From Pleurodeles waltl (lineage: Eukaryota > Chordata > Amphibia > Caudata > Salamandridae): 64,000 nt of DNA. The notes beneath the pieces are model-generated. The model saw only the letters and a list, made by a program, of their open reading frames with translations. It was not told where the DNA came from and did no database searches. The position numbers were made by a program, and so were the translations under genes. The DNA is taken from positions 1,196,322,691-1,196,386,690 of the forward strand of contig NC_090445.1 of the NCBI RefSeq assembly GCF_031143425.1. The letters are read 5' to 3'. Shown one piece after another: positions 1 through 11,797 of the stretch (the first letter of the stretch is position 1; every line of letters begins with the position of its first letter).

Positions 1-1100
1 TTGCCTTTCAGATCAATTTCTCATCCCCAGGCCAGCTGACCTGCTCATCACAGATTGCTTATGGCAGGGTGCTGCTTCAGTTATTGGACCAGGCTGACAC
101 CTGAGTTCATTAACAAATTTTGAACATCTTGCCAGGACCCATGGTGCAGCATTCGTGAAGCATATTGAGCATGCTTCCTGGCACTGCGCACCCCTTGAGC
201 GAGAAGGGTCGGCTTGAGCAGTAGTCTCTGTTGGATGTCTAATTTGGGGCAGCAGCACAACAAGTACAGCCATGATTTGTTTCTAGATTTGCATAGCCTG
301 CATTCCCCTGTTCCTCCTTGGCCGGCCTAGGCTGGATTAAAGTCTTTTACTGGTAACGCCAAAAGTTGCATGTGCAAGATCTTTCTACTTGTTTTCACGT
401 TTATGTCTACCAGAAGATATGTTGCAGCTTTCCAGCCTGCTAAGAGGCATTCAGGGTCTGAACAGGGGCCGAGTTATCTAGTGATAAGCCGTGCTCCTTT
501 GAGCACTCCCTCCATTGCCGATTTAAGGCTTTTTTCAGGCTGAATATGAAACATCCCCTGTTCAGAGGGCTGATTCCTTTACCTGGAGGGACATAATAGT
601 GTTTGTTAATTGATTAGATCACATATTACCTGGGTCTCAAAGATACATTTCAAATGGGCCTTTAGTGAAGTGGTAGGAGCCTTCATTGTCCCAATATAAT
701 ATTGCAATAGTGAGGCTTTGCCGTCTACTGAATGATTCATGAGGCTGAATTCTAGTCCTAAACTTGTGTATTGTGGCTGTTGGAATATTTTTTTATAGGA
801 GGTGCAATGAATGGGCTCCAGGACAGAGGCTAGGGCTCCTGGTTAGGTGCAATGGCCATACTTCAAGGCTGGAAGAAGTGTTGAGTTTATTACAATGAGT
901 ATGGAGGTGGCAGATGCACTGCTTAATAGCAAATTCAGTTGACTGATCCTTGCTTTTTGAGAGGCCGCATGTGTTCTGTAGGTTAGCTGTTTTCACTGAA
1001 CCAAACACCCTGATAGTTATATTTCCTCTGTATGTAAATTGGCATGCTACTCCGGGGGCAAGTTAGATTCTTTTTGTTCTGGTATATTCAAACTTAAGGA
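1..1100. other. No recognised gene, 5' edge of window
   Basis: This stretch is moderately AT-rich. The longest open frames are short and overlap on opposite strands, with no protein-like composition. I see no transposon terminal repeat, tRNA-like box pair or splice-consistent exon. It is probably old repeat debris. Confidence 0.4.
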
Positions 1101-1109
1101 CCTTTGTTC

Positions 1110-1345
1110 GATTCAATGAAGGACTCCTAGTCTCACTCCCATGGTGAAGACTGGTTAATGAGTCTAAGCAATTTCTGTCCAACTGCGTGTCTGTCTCCAC
1201 AACACAAACTAGGGTTTACCTTCTGCTGGTCCACAAGGGTTCAACTAAGTTCTGATTCAGTGAAGGACTCTTAGTCACACTCCCATGGGAAAGGTTGATT
1301 TATGCCTCTAAGCAAATGTTGTTTGCCTGCATGCCCCTGTCCACA
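1110..1345. repeat. Two-copy tandem duplication, period about 144 bp
   Basis: A block starting at 1110 recurs diverged at 1254. Both copies contain GAAGGACTC, TAGTC-CACTCCCATGG, TCTAAGCAA and a closing CTGTCTCCACAA or CTGTCCACAA. This is a local duplication inside non-coding DNA. Confidence 0.6.
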
Positions 1346-1499
1346 ATGCATCTGGCAACTCCAGAGAGAGGCACCAGACTGACCACCTGCGCTCCCAACA
1401 TTACAGGAACAGACCACGACCCAACTACTTCAGCCCCATGATGATCCACGTTTGGTGAAGTAGTAGATGGAGCTCTAGATGTGACCGGTTGTGGGGCCC

Positions 1500-3125
1500 C
1501 CTTGGTGGAGTTCTTCTTCATGTGCGCATTATGTTGTAATCGAGTGGGCTGACCTTATTTTACAATGTTGGCACAAAAGGCTGGAGGCAAGATTGTTGTC
1601 TTTTTTGGTTGCACAATTATGGGTTCAAATTTTGTTTGATTGGGTCGGATGTATGTTGCTGTTGTATTAGATTCCTTAAACCCCAACCAGTTCCGTTTCA
1701 ATAGTCGTCATTTCTTTGTCTGTTTCTTCTGAGTTTTTTTTTTTCTCTGCTTGATAGGGTATATACTGATGGTGGGTTTGGTGCTATTGGGTTTACCGAA
1801 GCCTCGTGTTGCTCTCTTGTTCGTATAGGTTCTGTGGTGGTCTGACTGTGTCGACTCAGTCTCTGCAGAATGTTCGATGGTGGGAGAAGCTGCCGGGAGA
1901 CCAAGGGAGTGATTTGAAAAGACAAATGATTCATTCATGATTTCATAATCGATAGTTGAAGTTGCCACCGGTAGATCTAATGTGTGATTTGGTGATGTAA
2001 GAGACTCACGCATATTGCGGATTGCTTCCTGGTTCTTTGGCTCAGAGTTTACTGCATTACCCTTTGCGATTTCCACCAAGGAACCTAATATCTCAGGTAA
2101 AGTACTTAGCTTGTCTATAATAGGGGAGCGTGGGCAAGGTTTTTCCTTCCCCAGTGCTCTCATTTGAGCCACCAAACTACTTAATTTGATCCTTAGTTCT
2201 GCCTGGTGAGTTGCCAGTGCTTGTATAAGATCGATCTAAAGCTCCATCTTATTCAGTTGCCAGAGCAGCTCACTGGCAATAGTGTCCTGCATTGCACTTA
2301 TTGCAGCCAGCGAAGGCTGCTGGCGACAGGCCATGAATCCAGAGCAGGGCTGTTAACCCTTTCTGCATAGCTGCTTCCTGGTATTGGAGTTTGGGCTACT
2401 GTCTCGTCTACTTGGGCCTCAGTAGTAGAAAAGAAGCGATCTGAAAAGTTGCCCAGTTCCTGATCAGTTATGCTTTTCCTCCTTGCCGTAATTGGCATAT
2501 TGTTTGTGGGGGATGAGGTTTCTCCAGTTGTTGCTGGTGGACTCATCAGCTTTGGAATTGGATGATCTTGGGACCATGTTCCACTTTGCTGCACCTGCAA
2601 CTTGAGCCCCACAGCTGCAACTTGAGCCCCTCTGGCAGTCTGAGTGGTTGGTGGTGTGGGACTAATTCCCAATTGATGATCCGTGACGCTGTCTGTCTTG
2701 TAGATTGCAACTGCTTTTGATAAAGTGTTGACTGTGACAGAAGGCCTGCTACCCACTGCTCTGCGCTGACCCTTTAACATTATTGTGAACTGCAGATTTT
2801 TATCTCAGCTGCTAATGGTACTTTATGTTTTAAGGTTAGAGTTACTAGTATGAGGACTGTAGACTGGGCTAGTGGTAGATCCTGAACCTTTTGTTTCAAT
2901 AGTAGTAGCTGCACCCTTTGGAGCAATGTCTGTGTCAGTGTCAATGTCAATAGCTTGGTGAAATAGTTGCCTTATTGTGCCCTTTGAAGATATTATTTTC
3001 ATCGTCGGGGAGCTGCTAGGACACCTCATCTCCTATTCGTCAGCCTCAGATGTAGGGGATATGGAGGGTACGAAGAGCAAGGACATGGGAGACAGATCCT
3101 CCACCAGTTTGTTTTTTGACATTCA
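1500..3125 (-). pseudogene. Decayed ORF1/gag-like reading frame, probably from a retroelement
   Basis: Read on the minus strand, three consecutive open stretches (about 3029-2823, 2780-2298 and 2175-1708) have protein-like composition: Ser/Thr/Pro-rich, then mixed charged, then a Lys-rich tail with KQRKKKTQKKQTKK-type residues. Further open sequence continues to about 1300. In-frame stops and frame changes separate them. An upstream minus-strand Met segment begins near 3123 (MSKNKLVEDLSP) and stops at about 3037. The layout resembles a decayed LINE ORF1 or gag-like protein with a basic C-terminus. No domain is recognisable and no RT follows, so the family is not assigned. Confidence 0.35.
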
Positions 3126-3189
3126 CTTGTTTTCTGCTCTGCATTGTTGCCTGTGACTATCCTCATCTCAGTTTAGTTTGAGTTAAATT

Positions 3190-3310
3190 GTCTATTGTCC
3201 TGGTCTTCTGCCTTGCTACTAAAGACACATGATTTGACTTGGATTATCTGGTGTCCGGTCTTCTGCCTTACTACTAAAGACAGGCAATCTGGTCTGACCT
3301 GGACCAGAAA
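3190..3310. repeat. Short imperfect tandem repeat, about 56-bp unit x2
   Basis: The string GTCTTCTGCCTT-CTACTAAAGACA occurs twice, near 3201 and 3258, followed each time by a diverged GACTTGGA / GACCTGGA block. Confidence 0.55.
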
Positions 3311-4929
3311 GATCACTCCTATCAGCTTGAAATTCTGCACCGAACCCCGGTGTTGGTTTTTTCAGGGGAGAGCAGGAAGGTGAACTGGTGATGGAGCTGC
3401 TCTCGGCTGCTCAGCAGCGCACATCCTTGCCACCTCGCCTCAACCCCTAACTCCTCCTCAGTGCTTAATGTGTCAATAAAAACGTGTTGGTGCCCAAAGC
3501 TCTCCTCTGAAACACACGGCTGCGGCATTTAAATGTGCAAGCATGGAATACCGAGGCAGCGTAATTCTGAAGCCATTTTGGGACTCTTTAATCCATGTAC
3601 AACCACTTTCTGCCCCATCAGCTCACTCATGCATCTTTCTGCTTTCCCCCTTTTTGACGCTGTTTTGTTTTTCTATTCCTCCATCTTTACCGTCTGAGGC
3701 TTTTGCTCGAAGTAAATGCATGAAGCAGGAAAATAAGTGCCAGCACTTAAAAATAAGTGCCGGTGCCCCGCACCGGAAACCACGGGCTCAAATTAAACAC
3801 TGCTCCTCCTTTTCTTTTGCCGTCCTCTTTTGTAATATCATGCAGCACAACCACTCATCCTGTGCTAAGTAGGACATTCCCAATCAATTATTATTTATTA
3901 ATTGTTCTGGAGCAGAGTGTTCTTAGATCTTCATTGTGCAGTTTGTACTGTTTTCATGCTTCCTCCCTTAATCCATCTTTTTCAGTGTCCATGGTCATGC
4001 CTTCCGTAATAGTAATGTCTCACTCCTTTTGAGGCTCGTCTGTTGAGGGGCATCACAATCTCCTTTGAAGATTTTTAGGCTGTATGTTCTTTATTATTCT
4101 GCTCGATCTGCTGACATTTATAGACAAGTCTTCTTTTCCTATTTAATTATTTGGTTTTTGGCACCTCTCAGGCAAGCTATATCACCTACTCATTCACTGT
4201 GAGTTTGTAAACAGAAAGCTGTTCAGAATTCAGTTGAAAAGTTGATTTAAAAGAGGCGCCTAAAATTAATCAATCAAAAGAGAGGTTCTGATTGAGGGAT
4301 GTCAGTGTCTACTGGACTTGCATTCTCTCTGCTACTCTGCTGGAATGCCTACACAAACCGAAGACACCAAGTTGCTGGGGTGCAGACGCACAAAAGCACT
4401 GAGAGTAAGGGATGTTGAGAATCAGAGCTGCCACTGAGACATCACCCAAAAGTGGCTACTTCCACGCCACTTCAGTCCCTGGCTACCTAGAGATCGCTAA
4501 GGCTCGGAGAGTGGTGAAATGAGGCAAGGCCAGCTGAACTGCAGACAAACAGAAGCTTGGTTGTTTCTCAGGAATTCTCAACAACCACAGTAGAAGTAGC
4601 TGCTAATGCAGCATCTAACGTGCACTTGGGTGGTCTGGTCTCAGGTGAGCCAGTGGGTACGTATATGACATGGATGCAGCTGACCCGTTCTGTCCAAGGG
4701 AGGAGTAGACAGATGTGCTTAATGTTTACCTCCATTGTTGAAATTTATGGATGGGCCATGAATCACAAGCAGTAGAGTCATAGGTAGGTTAAACCTGGGT
4801 GCATTGATTGGCAAATTTGTCCCAACTAGCATGCTTTAGTGCGTCACATTTATTTTCACTGGCATGGCTTAAACATAGTTTCCAGAGTGGACTCTTCTTC
4901 CTGCAAGTTCAAATGCAATGAAACATTTT
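3311..4929. other. No recognised gene; dispersed repeat debris
   Basis: Only short unconvincing open frames are present. A small direct repeat of AAAATAAGTGCC flanks position 3750 next to a GC-rich CCGGTGCCCCGCACCGG palindrome, typical of old dispersed repeats. The segment ends at the left terminus of the Harbinger element. Confidence 0.4.
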
Positions 4930-5190
4930 GGCGGACATTCCAACCCTGGCGGTCGGTGTTAAAGCGGCGGCAAAACCGCCAACAGGCTGGCGGTAAAAAA
5001 AATGGAATTCCGACCGAGGCGGTAACCGGCAACAGAGACCGCCACTTTAACACACCAACCGCCACGGCGGTACAAACAAACAGCGCGGCGGTCACCACCA
5101 ACAGACAGGCGGGAGTCAATGTACCGCCCACAGTATCACAACCTACCAATCCGCCACCTTTTCCGGGGCGGTAGCGCCGCCGATACAAAC
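4930..5190 (+). repeat. Harbinger left terminal inverted repeat and subterminal GGCGGT cluster
   Basis: The terminal about 20 bp match the right end in inverse. They are followed by at least nine GGCGGT or ACCGCC hexamers in both orientations up to about 5180 (for example near 4947, 4975, 5050, 5063 and 5089). Such subterminal repeats are plausible binding sites for the transposase or SANT/Myb proteins; that role is inferred. Confidence 0.8.
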
Positions 5191-6070
5191 ACGGCGGAAA
5201 CAGCCATTTCGAAGGGAAAACGCTCACCTCCATACACCCCACGAGGAATCAGGACAGCATGGAACCCGAACTCCACATACTCCCAGCGATAGTCTTCCTG
5301 CTCCTCTACCAGGAGCACGAACGCCGGCGCAGAAGACAACGGTGAGTACTGCACCTACGACACAGGGGAGGGGTGAGGGAAAAAATTACGGGGACACACA
5401 TACGCGACACCCCCACCCCCACCCTCACCCACTACAACACACACATCAATGCATACCAAAACATCACAGTTACACCCCCCAAACCCCCCGGAAGAATGCA
5501 AAGACAAAAGGAAATGATTTTAAACATTGAAATATATTGCAATACTGCCAAAAAATATATATACACATCAAAAACTCTTATATACAGAAATGTACAAGTC
5601 CGAGCATTGTAGCAGGCATTGTCCGTGGACCACTGGGCCCAAATCACATGGGCAAAACCCACACAGGATACCTGACTCTAACGGAGAGAACACTGCAGGG
5701 GCATCAGATAGCAAAACTACAGGCACCTCAGGGGGAAGGGAAGGGGGGGCACCTCAGCCAGATGAGTGCACGACGCCAGATCCACGAGGGGCCTCCATGC
5801 CCACTGTTCAATCCTGGGGAGTGCAAAGCCACAGTCTCACAAGTCCAGACAGTGGGTGGGCTGCCCACTGTTCAATCCTGGGAAGTGCAAAGCCACAATC
5901 TCACAAGTCTATACAGTGGGTGGGCTGCCCACTGCTCAATCCTGGGGAGTGCAAAGCCACAGTCTCACAAGTGGATAACAGTCTCCTCTGGTTCTGGAGG
6001 GGGCCTGGTGCCCAGAGTGCCTCGTGCAGACCTGCCCGACACAGATTCGGCCCAGCCCCTGCCGCTCATG
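5191..6070. other. Harbinger left internal region, non-coding
   Basis: Between the left terminus and the minisatellite I see no transposon gene. It contains a C/A-rich run of CACCCC and CCCAC repeats near 5405-5435. A 64-bp unit starting TGCCCACTG is repeated about three times (5798, 5862 and 5926) and gives spurious repetitive open frames. Confidence 0.5.
5798..5990. repeat. 64-bp tandem repeat, three copies
   Basis: Units begin at 5798, 5862 and 5926. Each contains TTCAATCCTGG, AGTGCAAAGCCACA and TCTCACAAGT. The spacing is exactly 64 bp. It lies inside the Harbinger element just before the larger minisatellite. Confidence 0.85.
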
Positions 6071-7196
6071 GGCCAGCGGTGCCTGCGATGGAGTGGCCAG
6101 TTCAGCGGTGCTTGAGATGCAGGGCCCAGTGCAGCGGTGCTTGAGATGGAGTGCCCAGTTCAGCGGTGCTTGAGATGAAGGGCCCAGTGCAGCGGTGCTT
6201 GAGACGGCGGTGCCCAGTTCAGCGGTGCTTGAGATGAAGGGCCCAGTTCAGCTGTGCTTGAGACGGCGGTGCCCAGTTCAGCGGGGCTTGAGACGGCGGT
6301 TCCCAGTTCAGCGGTGCTTGAGATGAAGGGCCCAGTGCAGCGGTGCTTGAGATGGCGGTGCCCAGTTCAGCGGTGCTTGAGATGAAGGGCCCAGTGCAGC
6401 GGTGCTTGAGATGAAGGGCCCAGTGCAGCGGTGCTTGAGATGAAGGGCCCGGTTCAGCGGTGCTTGAGACGGCGGTGCCCAGTTCAGCGGTGCTTGAGAT
6501 GAAGGGCCCAGTGCAGCGGTGCTTGAGGTGAAGGGCCCAGTGCAGCGGTGCTTGAGACGGCGGTGCCCAGTTCAGCAGTGCTTGAGATGAAGGGCCCAGT
6601 GCAGCGGTGCTTGAGATGGAGTGCCCAGTTCAGCGGTGCTTGAGATGAAGGGCCCAGTGCAGCGGTGCTTGAGGCGGCGGTGCCCAGTTCAGCGGTGCTT
6701 GAGATGAAGGGCCCAGTGCAGCGGTGCTTGAGATGCAGTGCCCAGTTCAGCGGTGCTTGAGATGAAGGGCCCAGTGCAGCGGTGCTTGAGACGGCGGTGC
6801 CCAGTTCAGCGGTGCTTGAGATGAAGGGCCCAGTGCAGCGGTGCTTGAGACGGCGGTGCCCAGTTCAGCGATGCTTGAGATGAAGGGCCCAGTGCAGCGG
6901 TGCTTGAGATGGAGTGCCCAGTTCAGCGGTGCTTGAGATGAAGGGCCCAGTGCAGCGGTGCTTGAGACGCGGTGTCCAGTTCAGCGGTGCTTGAAATGAA
7001 GGGCCCAGTGCAGCGGTGCTTGAGATGGAGTGCCCAGTTCAGCGGTGCTTGAGATGAAGGGCCCAGTGCAGCGGTGCGTGAGACGGCGGTGCCCAGTTCA
7101 GCGGTGCTTGAGATGAAGGGCCCAGTGCAGCGGTGCTTGAGACGGCGGTGCCCAGTTCAGCGGTGCTTGAGACAGCGGTGCCCAGTTCAGCGGTCC
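6071..7196. repeat. 29/30-bp minisatellite inside the Harbinger element
   Basis: About 38 units of GCCCAGTTCAGCGGTGCTTG plus a variable tail: either AGATGAAGG (29 bp) or AGACGGCGGT (30 bp). Many units alternate between the two tail types, giving a loose 59-bp higher-order unit. The array ends about 20 bp before the probable 3' end of the minus-strand SANT/Myb gene at 7214. Open frames within it are by-products of the repeat. Confidence 0.92.
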
Positions 7197-7213
7197 CGGC
7201 CATGGCGGGGTGC

Positions 7214-9804
7214 TCATTTGCCACCTGTCCTGTGGCTGGCGGGGCCCTCCTGCCCATCTGTCCTGTGGCTGGCGGGGCCCTCCTGGGCAGCTGTGCCGGG
7301 GCTGTTGGTGGCCTCCTGCCCACCTGGGATGGGGCTGGCGGGGCCCTCCTGGCCAGCTGGGCTGATGGCGGTGTAGTCGGGCGTGCTGCCCTTCCCAGCC
7401 TTCCCTGATCGCCGGTGGCCCTTCCCCACCTTGGGTGGTGTGCCAGCTGTCTCACCACTCCCTGCCGGAGCCCTGGTAGGGGTTTTAGTCCCTGGTGTTT
7501 TCACCCTCTCCCGCCGGCCACTGCCTATCTTGGGATGTTTCTCCGGGGGTGGGCTGCCCGTGCCTTGGCTTCGCACCAAACTGGCTGCCCTGGTGGGTGG
7601 GGCACTCCACTGTCCATGGCAGACTGTGATGACAGGGGCCGATTTTGTCGTGGCTGAGGTGCTGACTGTAGTCCTATGACATGGACGGGGTGGGGGAGTT
7701 GGTGGAAAGAGGTTGAGTTTTGACAGGAAAAACTTTTTGGGAGCAGTGGGACGGGTAGGTGTAGTGGGTATGGGAGTGGAGGAAGAGGTTGTGGTTGTAG
7801 GAGTTGTAAGTCTGGTGGCTTTGGGTGCAGGTGCTTGGGCTGGAGACTGTCGTGAGGTGGATGGCTGTTGGGTGGGTGGCTGCCTGCGTTTGTGTATCTT
7901 GGAAGGGGGGGCACAGACACACTGGGAGAGGACACAGGGGACTTGTAAATGGCAGTGGGGATGGTGACTGCACGTGTGCGGGGTGTTCTGGTGTGTGTGC
8001 TGCTGAGGGACGTAGTGGCTGAAGATGTTGTGCATGCAGGTGTGAACGGAGAGGTGACAGGGAGGGAGGAGGGAGACGTGGAGGAGGGGGACACAGTGGA
8101 GGCAGTGGGTGTTGGTATGTCTGTATGTGGATGTTGCTTGTGTGACTGCCTGTGGGATGTGTGGTGCTTATGTCTGGCTGAGCTTCCCTTGGGTGTTGAG
8201 GTGTGTGCAGGCTGGTCTGATGGTGTGTCTGGGATAGGCAGAGGTACAGGTGATAGGGTATGAGTGGAGGAAGTTGGAGGGGGGAGGCTAGAGACAGGGA
8301 CAATGGCTGCCATCAGTGCCGAGGCCAGAGTCTGGAACGATCGCTGAAGGGCCGCCTGACCAGAATGAATGCCCTCCAGGTATGCATTACTCTGGTGCAC
8401 CTCCCTTTCTACACCCTGGATGGCATTCAAAATGGTAGACTGCCCAACAGTGAGCGTCCTCAGGAGGTCAGTGACCTCCTCACTGAGGGCAGCAGGGGTG
8501 ACTGGGGCAGGGCCTGAGGTGCCTGGGGCGAAGGAGATGCCCACCTTCCTGGGTGAGCGGGCACGGGCCAAATGCTGAGAGGCTGCTGGGAGGGCGGTGC
8601 TGGTGCGGTGGGTGGCGGCTGTACCTGTTGTTGCGGGGGGCACAGATGTTGCCTCCACCACAAGGGAGCTCCCTTCAGAGGACGAGTCGGTGTCACTGAT
8701 GTCTGCCCGAGTCCCCGCTGTGGAGCTCCCCTCGCCCTCCGTCCCACTGGTGAATTCGGAGTCCGTTGCGTGGCCCTCCATGGCCATGTGGGATGCAGCT
8801 CCCTCGTGCTCCGATGCCACTTCTCCTCCGCCTGATGATGCTAATGCACACATGAACAGGAAGGCCACAAAAAAGGGGGGGGGGAACAGAATATAGACAT
8901 GTTGAGTGCATGCATTGGCGACACCGTTGGCTGACAGGACAGACACAGAAGCCCCCTGCACTACGCCGCGCACTTGGGGTCGACTACTCAATCCCTGGGA
9001 CATGGCCTACAAGCCTAGGGACGACATCTGCACACATAGATGACACAGGGCCATGAATAGCTGTACTTGGCACCCTACAGAGGTGGGGGGCGGGGGCACA
9101 GGGCCATGCCTTACGGAGGGGCCTAGCCTACAGAAATCGCCCTGGCCTAGGGATAGCCACAGCCCTCCTCCCCCACCCAGACACCTCCTCTGCGCGCAAA
9201 GTCAGCAGAATGAGAGTGTACTCACCCCCTTGTGTCTGCTGTGATGCCCTCACGTGCCCATCCAAATCGGGGTAGGCCACCGCCAGGATCCGGGACATCA
9301 GGGGGGTCAAAGTCCGACTGGCACCCCTCCCACGTTGGGCGGCCATCCCCATCTGAGCCTCCGCCGTCTTCCTGCTCCAGCGGCGGATGTCCTCCCATCT
9401 CTTCCGGCAGTGGGTGCCCCGTCTGTGGTGGACCCCCAGGGTCCGGACGTCCTTGGCGCTGGCACGCCAAATATCGATCTTCTGGTGGGCGCTGACCTAT
9501 ATGAAATGTACAGGGGGAGAAGAATAGTCATTACCTTCTGCACCCTCAATGTGAGTGGCCCCCCATCCCTACCCTTGCCATGTGGCACATGCTCTCACCG
9601 TCGTTTGATGCACGCCTCATTCTCATCCCCCCTATCTTTCATCCACTCCACACAGGCATTGCCCATACAGCATGCTCCCTGTGTACTTACCTGTTGGTCT
9701 GGAGGACCGTAGAGTAGCGCGTACTGGGGGAGGACCCCATCTACAAGTTTATCCAACTCCTCCGCAGTGAAGGCAGGGGCCCTTTCCCCAGTCGCATGAG
9801 CCAT
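7214..9804 (-). CDS. SANT/Myb-like Harbinger accessory protein (gene 2), three exons, one homopolymer frameshift
   Basis: Harbinger transposons usually encode a Myb/SANT-like DNA-binding partner of the transposase; this looks like one. Exon 1 (9804-9691) starts with Met and encodes a helix containing AFTAEELDKLVDGVLP. It ends at a CAG|GTAAGT donor. Exon 2 (9496-9226) follows ATAG| and completes the domain with helices around KIDIWRASAKDV and HCRKRWEDIRRW, including the spaced tryptophans expected of SANT folds. It ends at GGGG|GTGAGT. Exon 3 starts at 8840 after TTAG|; the phase matches at both junctions. It is Ser/Thr/Pro-rich with a helical segment around SEEVTDLLRTLTVGQS that resembles gene 1's C-terminal region. 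At a G7 run (7905-7911, plus strand) the frame must change to continue into the Lys-rich tail ending at 7214; without the change it stops at 7525. Exon structure is predicted from splice motifs only. Confidence 0.7.
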
Positions 9805-10103
9805 TGTCTCTTCCAGACCGAGGTCACAGCAGCACTTGCAGTGTAGGTCCTCTCCTGTCGAAGATCAGGTATCGAGTGATTAAGCAGATAAAAAATGGCG
9901 GTCACGTCCGCAGCGGTGCGTACCGCGACCGCCAGCGCACATCGTCATTGGCTCCTGAGACCCATAGGGTTCAATGTTAACCAATGCTGCATTGCGCCGC
10001 GGTCTTCGACCGCCTACCGCCACAGTGTGCAACGCCAGCGCAGTTACCTCACATCCCATTGTCGCACTTTACAGGTCAGGCAGCCGCCATTTCATGGGCC
10101 CAC
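9805..10103. promoter_or_regulatory. Divergent promoter region between Harbinger gene 2 and the transposase
   Basis: About 300 bp separate the oppositely oriented start codons at 9804 (minus) and 10104 (plus). The interval holds GGCGGT/ACCGCC motifs at about 9898, 9928, 10010 and 10015, plus an ATTGG (inverted CCAAT) box near 9946. The same hexamer clusters occur at both transposon ends, so the encoded DNA-binding proteins may regulate this promoter. That is inference; no TATA box is obvious. Confidence 0.5.
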
Positions 10104-11289
10104 ATGGCTTACTTTTTACTGCGTCACACATACCTAGGCCTTGCATCAACACTCATACAAGCCATTCTATGGATTAAGAATCGTGATGTGTGCAAGCTGT
10201 GGTTACGTACCTGTGGGTTGATTGACTCTGTGCTCGCTGTTGTCCTTCATAGGCACCGTCCTCTGGGACATGGGAGGAGATGGAGGCATCCTCCGGTGTA
10301 CAGACCGCTGGTGGACCTGTCGACAATGGAGGAGAGACATGTCATACTGACATACAGGCTTGACCGTGCCACTATTCAGGAACTGTGTGCCCAGCTGGAG
10401 CCAGACCTGATGTCAGCTATCCGACAACCCACAGGAATCCCCCCTCAAGTGCAGGTGCTGTCAGTGCTCCATTTCCTAGCAAGTGGGTCATTTCAAACAA
10501 CAGTGGCCATATCATCAGGGATGTCCCAGCCTTCGTTTTCCAAGGTGTTGTCCAGAGTGTTGTCTGCCCTGCTGAAACACATGCGGAGCTACATCGTTTT
10601 CCCTGAGGTGGGGGATTTGCCTACAGTGAAGGGTGATTTCTATGCCCTTGGACATATTCCCAACATCAAAGGTGCCATTGATGGGACTCATGTGGCTTTG
10701 GTTCCCCCCCCACAGGAGTGAACAGGTGTACAGAAACCGGAAGAGTTATCATTCCATGAATGTCCAGATGGTATGTTTGGCAGACCAGTACATCTCCCAT
10801 GTTAATGCCAAGTTCCCTGGCTCAGTGCATGACGCGTACATCATGCGGAATAGCAGCATCCCTTACGTGATGGGTCAACTCCAGAGGCACCGTGTGTGGC
10901 TAATTGGTGACTCTGGTTACCCCAACCTGTCATGGCTACTGACCCCAGAGAGGAATCCCAGGACAAGGGCAGAGGAACGCTACAATGAGGCCCATGGGCG
11001 AACTAGGAGGGTGATCGAGCGGACCTTCGGCCTCCTGAAGGCCAGGTTCCGCTGCCTCCATATGACAGGTGGATCCCTATTCTACTCACCAAAGAAGGTG
11101 TGCCAGATCATCGTGGCCTGCTGTATGCTTCACAACCTGGCTTTGCGACGACAGGTGCCTTTTCTGCAGGAGGATGGTCCAGATGGTGGTGTTGTAGCAG
11201 CTGTGGAGCCTGTGGAGAGTGAAGACGAGGAAGCCGAAGAAGACGACATAGACAACAGGAACACAGTAATACAGCAATATTTCCAATGA
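10104..11289 (+). CDS. PIF/Harbinger DDE transposase, one-base frameshift in a C8 run
   Basis: This is the transposase of the element. The chosen start is the ATG at 10104 (MAYFLLRHTY), in a GCCACATGG-like context; the frame is open further upstream to 9984. A helical N-terminal region (GIPPQVQVLSVLHFLASG, then a helix-turn-helix-like SGMSQPSFSKVLSRVL) precedes the catalytic core. The acidic triad is visible as IDGTH (Asp codon 10680-10682), GDSGYP (Asp codon 10909-10911) and VIERTFG (Glu codon 11017-11019). The last two lie 35 residues apart, the DD35E spacing of this superfamily. The frame changes at eight consecutive C residues (10704-10711). The upstream frame stops 8 bp later at 10719, while the second and third catalytic residues are in another frame that runs to 11289 and ends in an acidic tail. 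A one-base homopolymer error or mutation explains this. Confidence 0.88.
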
Positions 11290-11797
11290 CACACAGGTAA
11301 GAATACACACCGGCATACTACATGTACTTAAACACTACTACCTCTCTACTGTCTGTCGTTTTCACCCAGTGTATGGTAACTGAGTTGTGACTTTCCCTTC
11401 CGATTTCAGAGATGTGGGCCCCACTGTGTGACATCTGCTTTGTTTCCCCATGGACTACAGCTGTGTGACATTGGTATGTTGGCATCACAATGTAAATAAG
11501 CATTTTGGCACGGTAATGTCTAATACATTTGTTCAAAATCACAGCCAGACTCCTGATTGTTTTGTGCAATAACTGTGTTTATTAAAGTGCTCTATATTGG
11601 TGGGGGGTTGCAAATTGGTGAGGGGTGACGGTGGAGGAATGTCCATGGCAGAGTCCAGACTATTAGTATCACAGGTGCATTGTCCTAATGCCTGTGGAAA
11701 GTGGAGCTGGGGCAGTTTAAGGATGGACAGGGTGACAATGTGGGACAGTGGGATGACAATCAGGGTGGTATCCTTTCCTGGCGGGGGTCTTGGCATC
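11290..11797. other. Intergenic spacer between convergent Harbinger genes
   Basis: The transposase (plus) and gene 1 (minus) converge here with about 500 bp between stop codons. I see no further gene. AATAACTGTGTTTATTAAAGTG near 11567-11590 contains TTTATT, the complement of AATAAA, which could serve gene 1 only if its transcript ran well past the stop; this is weak. Confidence 0.4.

Noticed and set aside
6071..7376. Cys/Arg-rich open frames in the Harbinger minisatellite
   Set aside because: They follow the 29/30-bp unit, change frame with unit length, and are antisense or upstream of the real gene.
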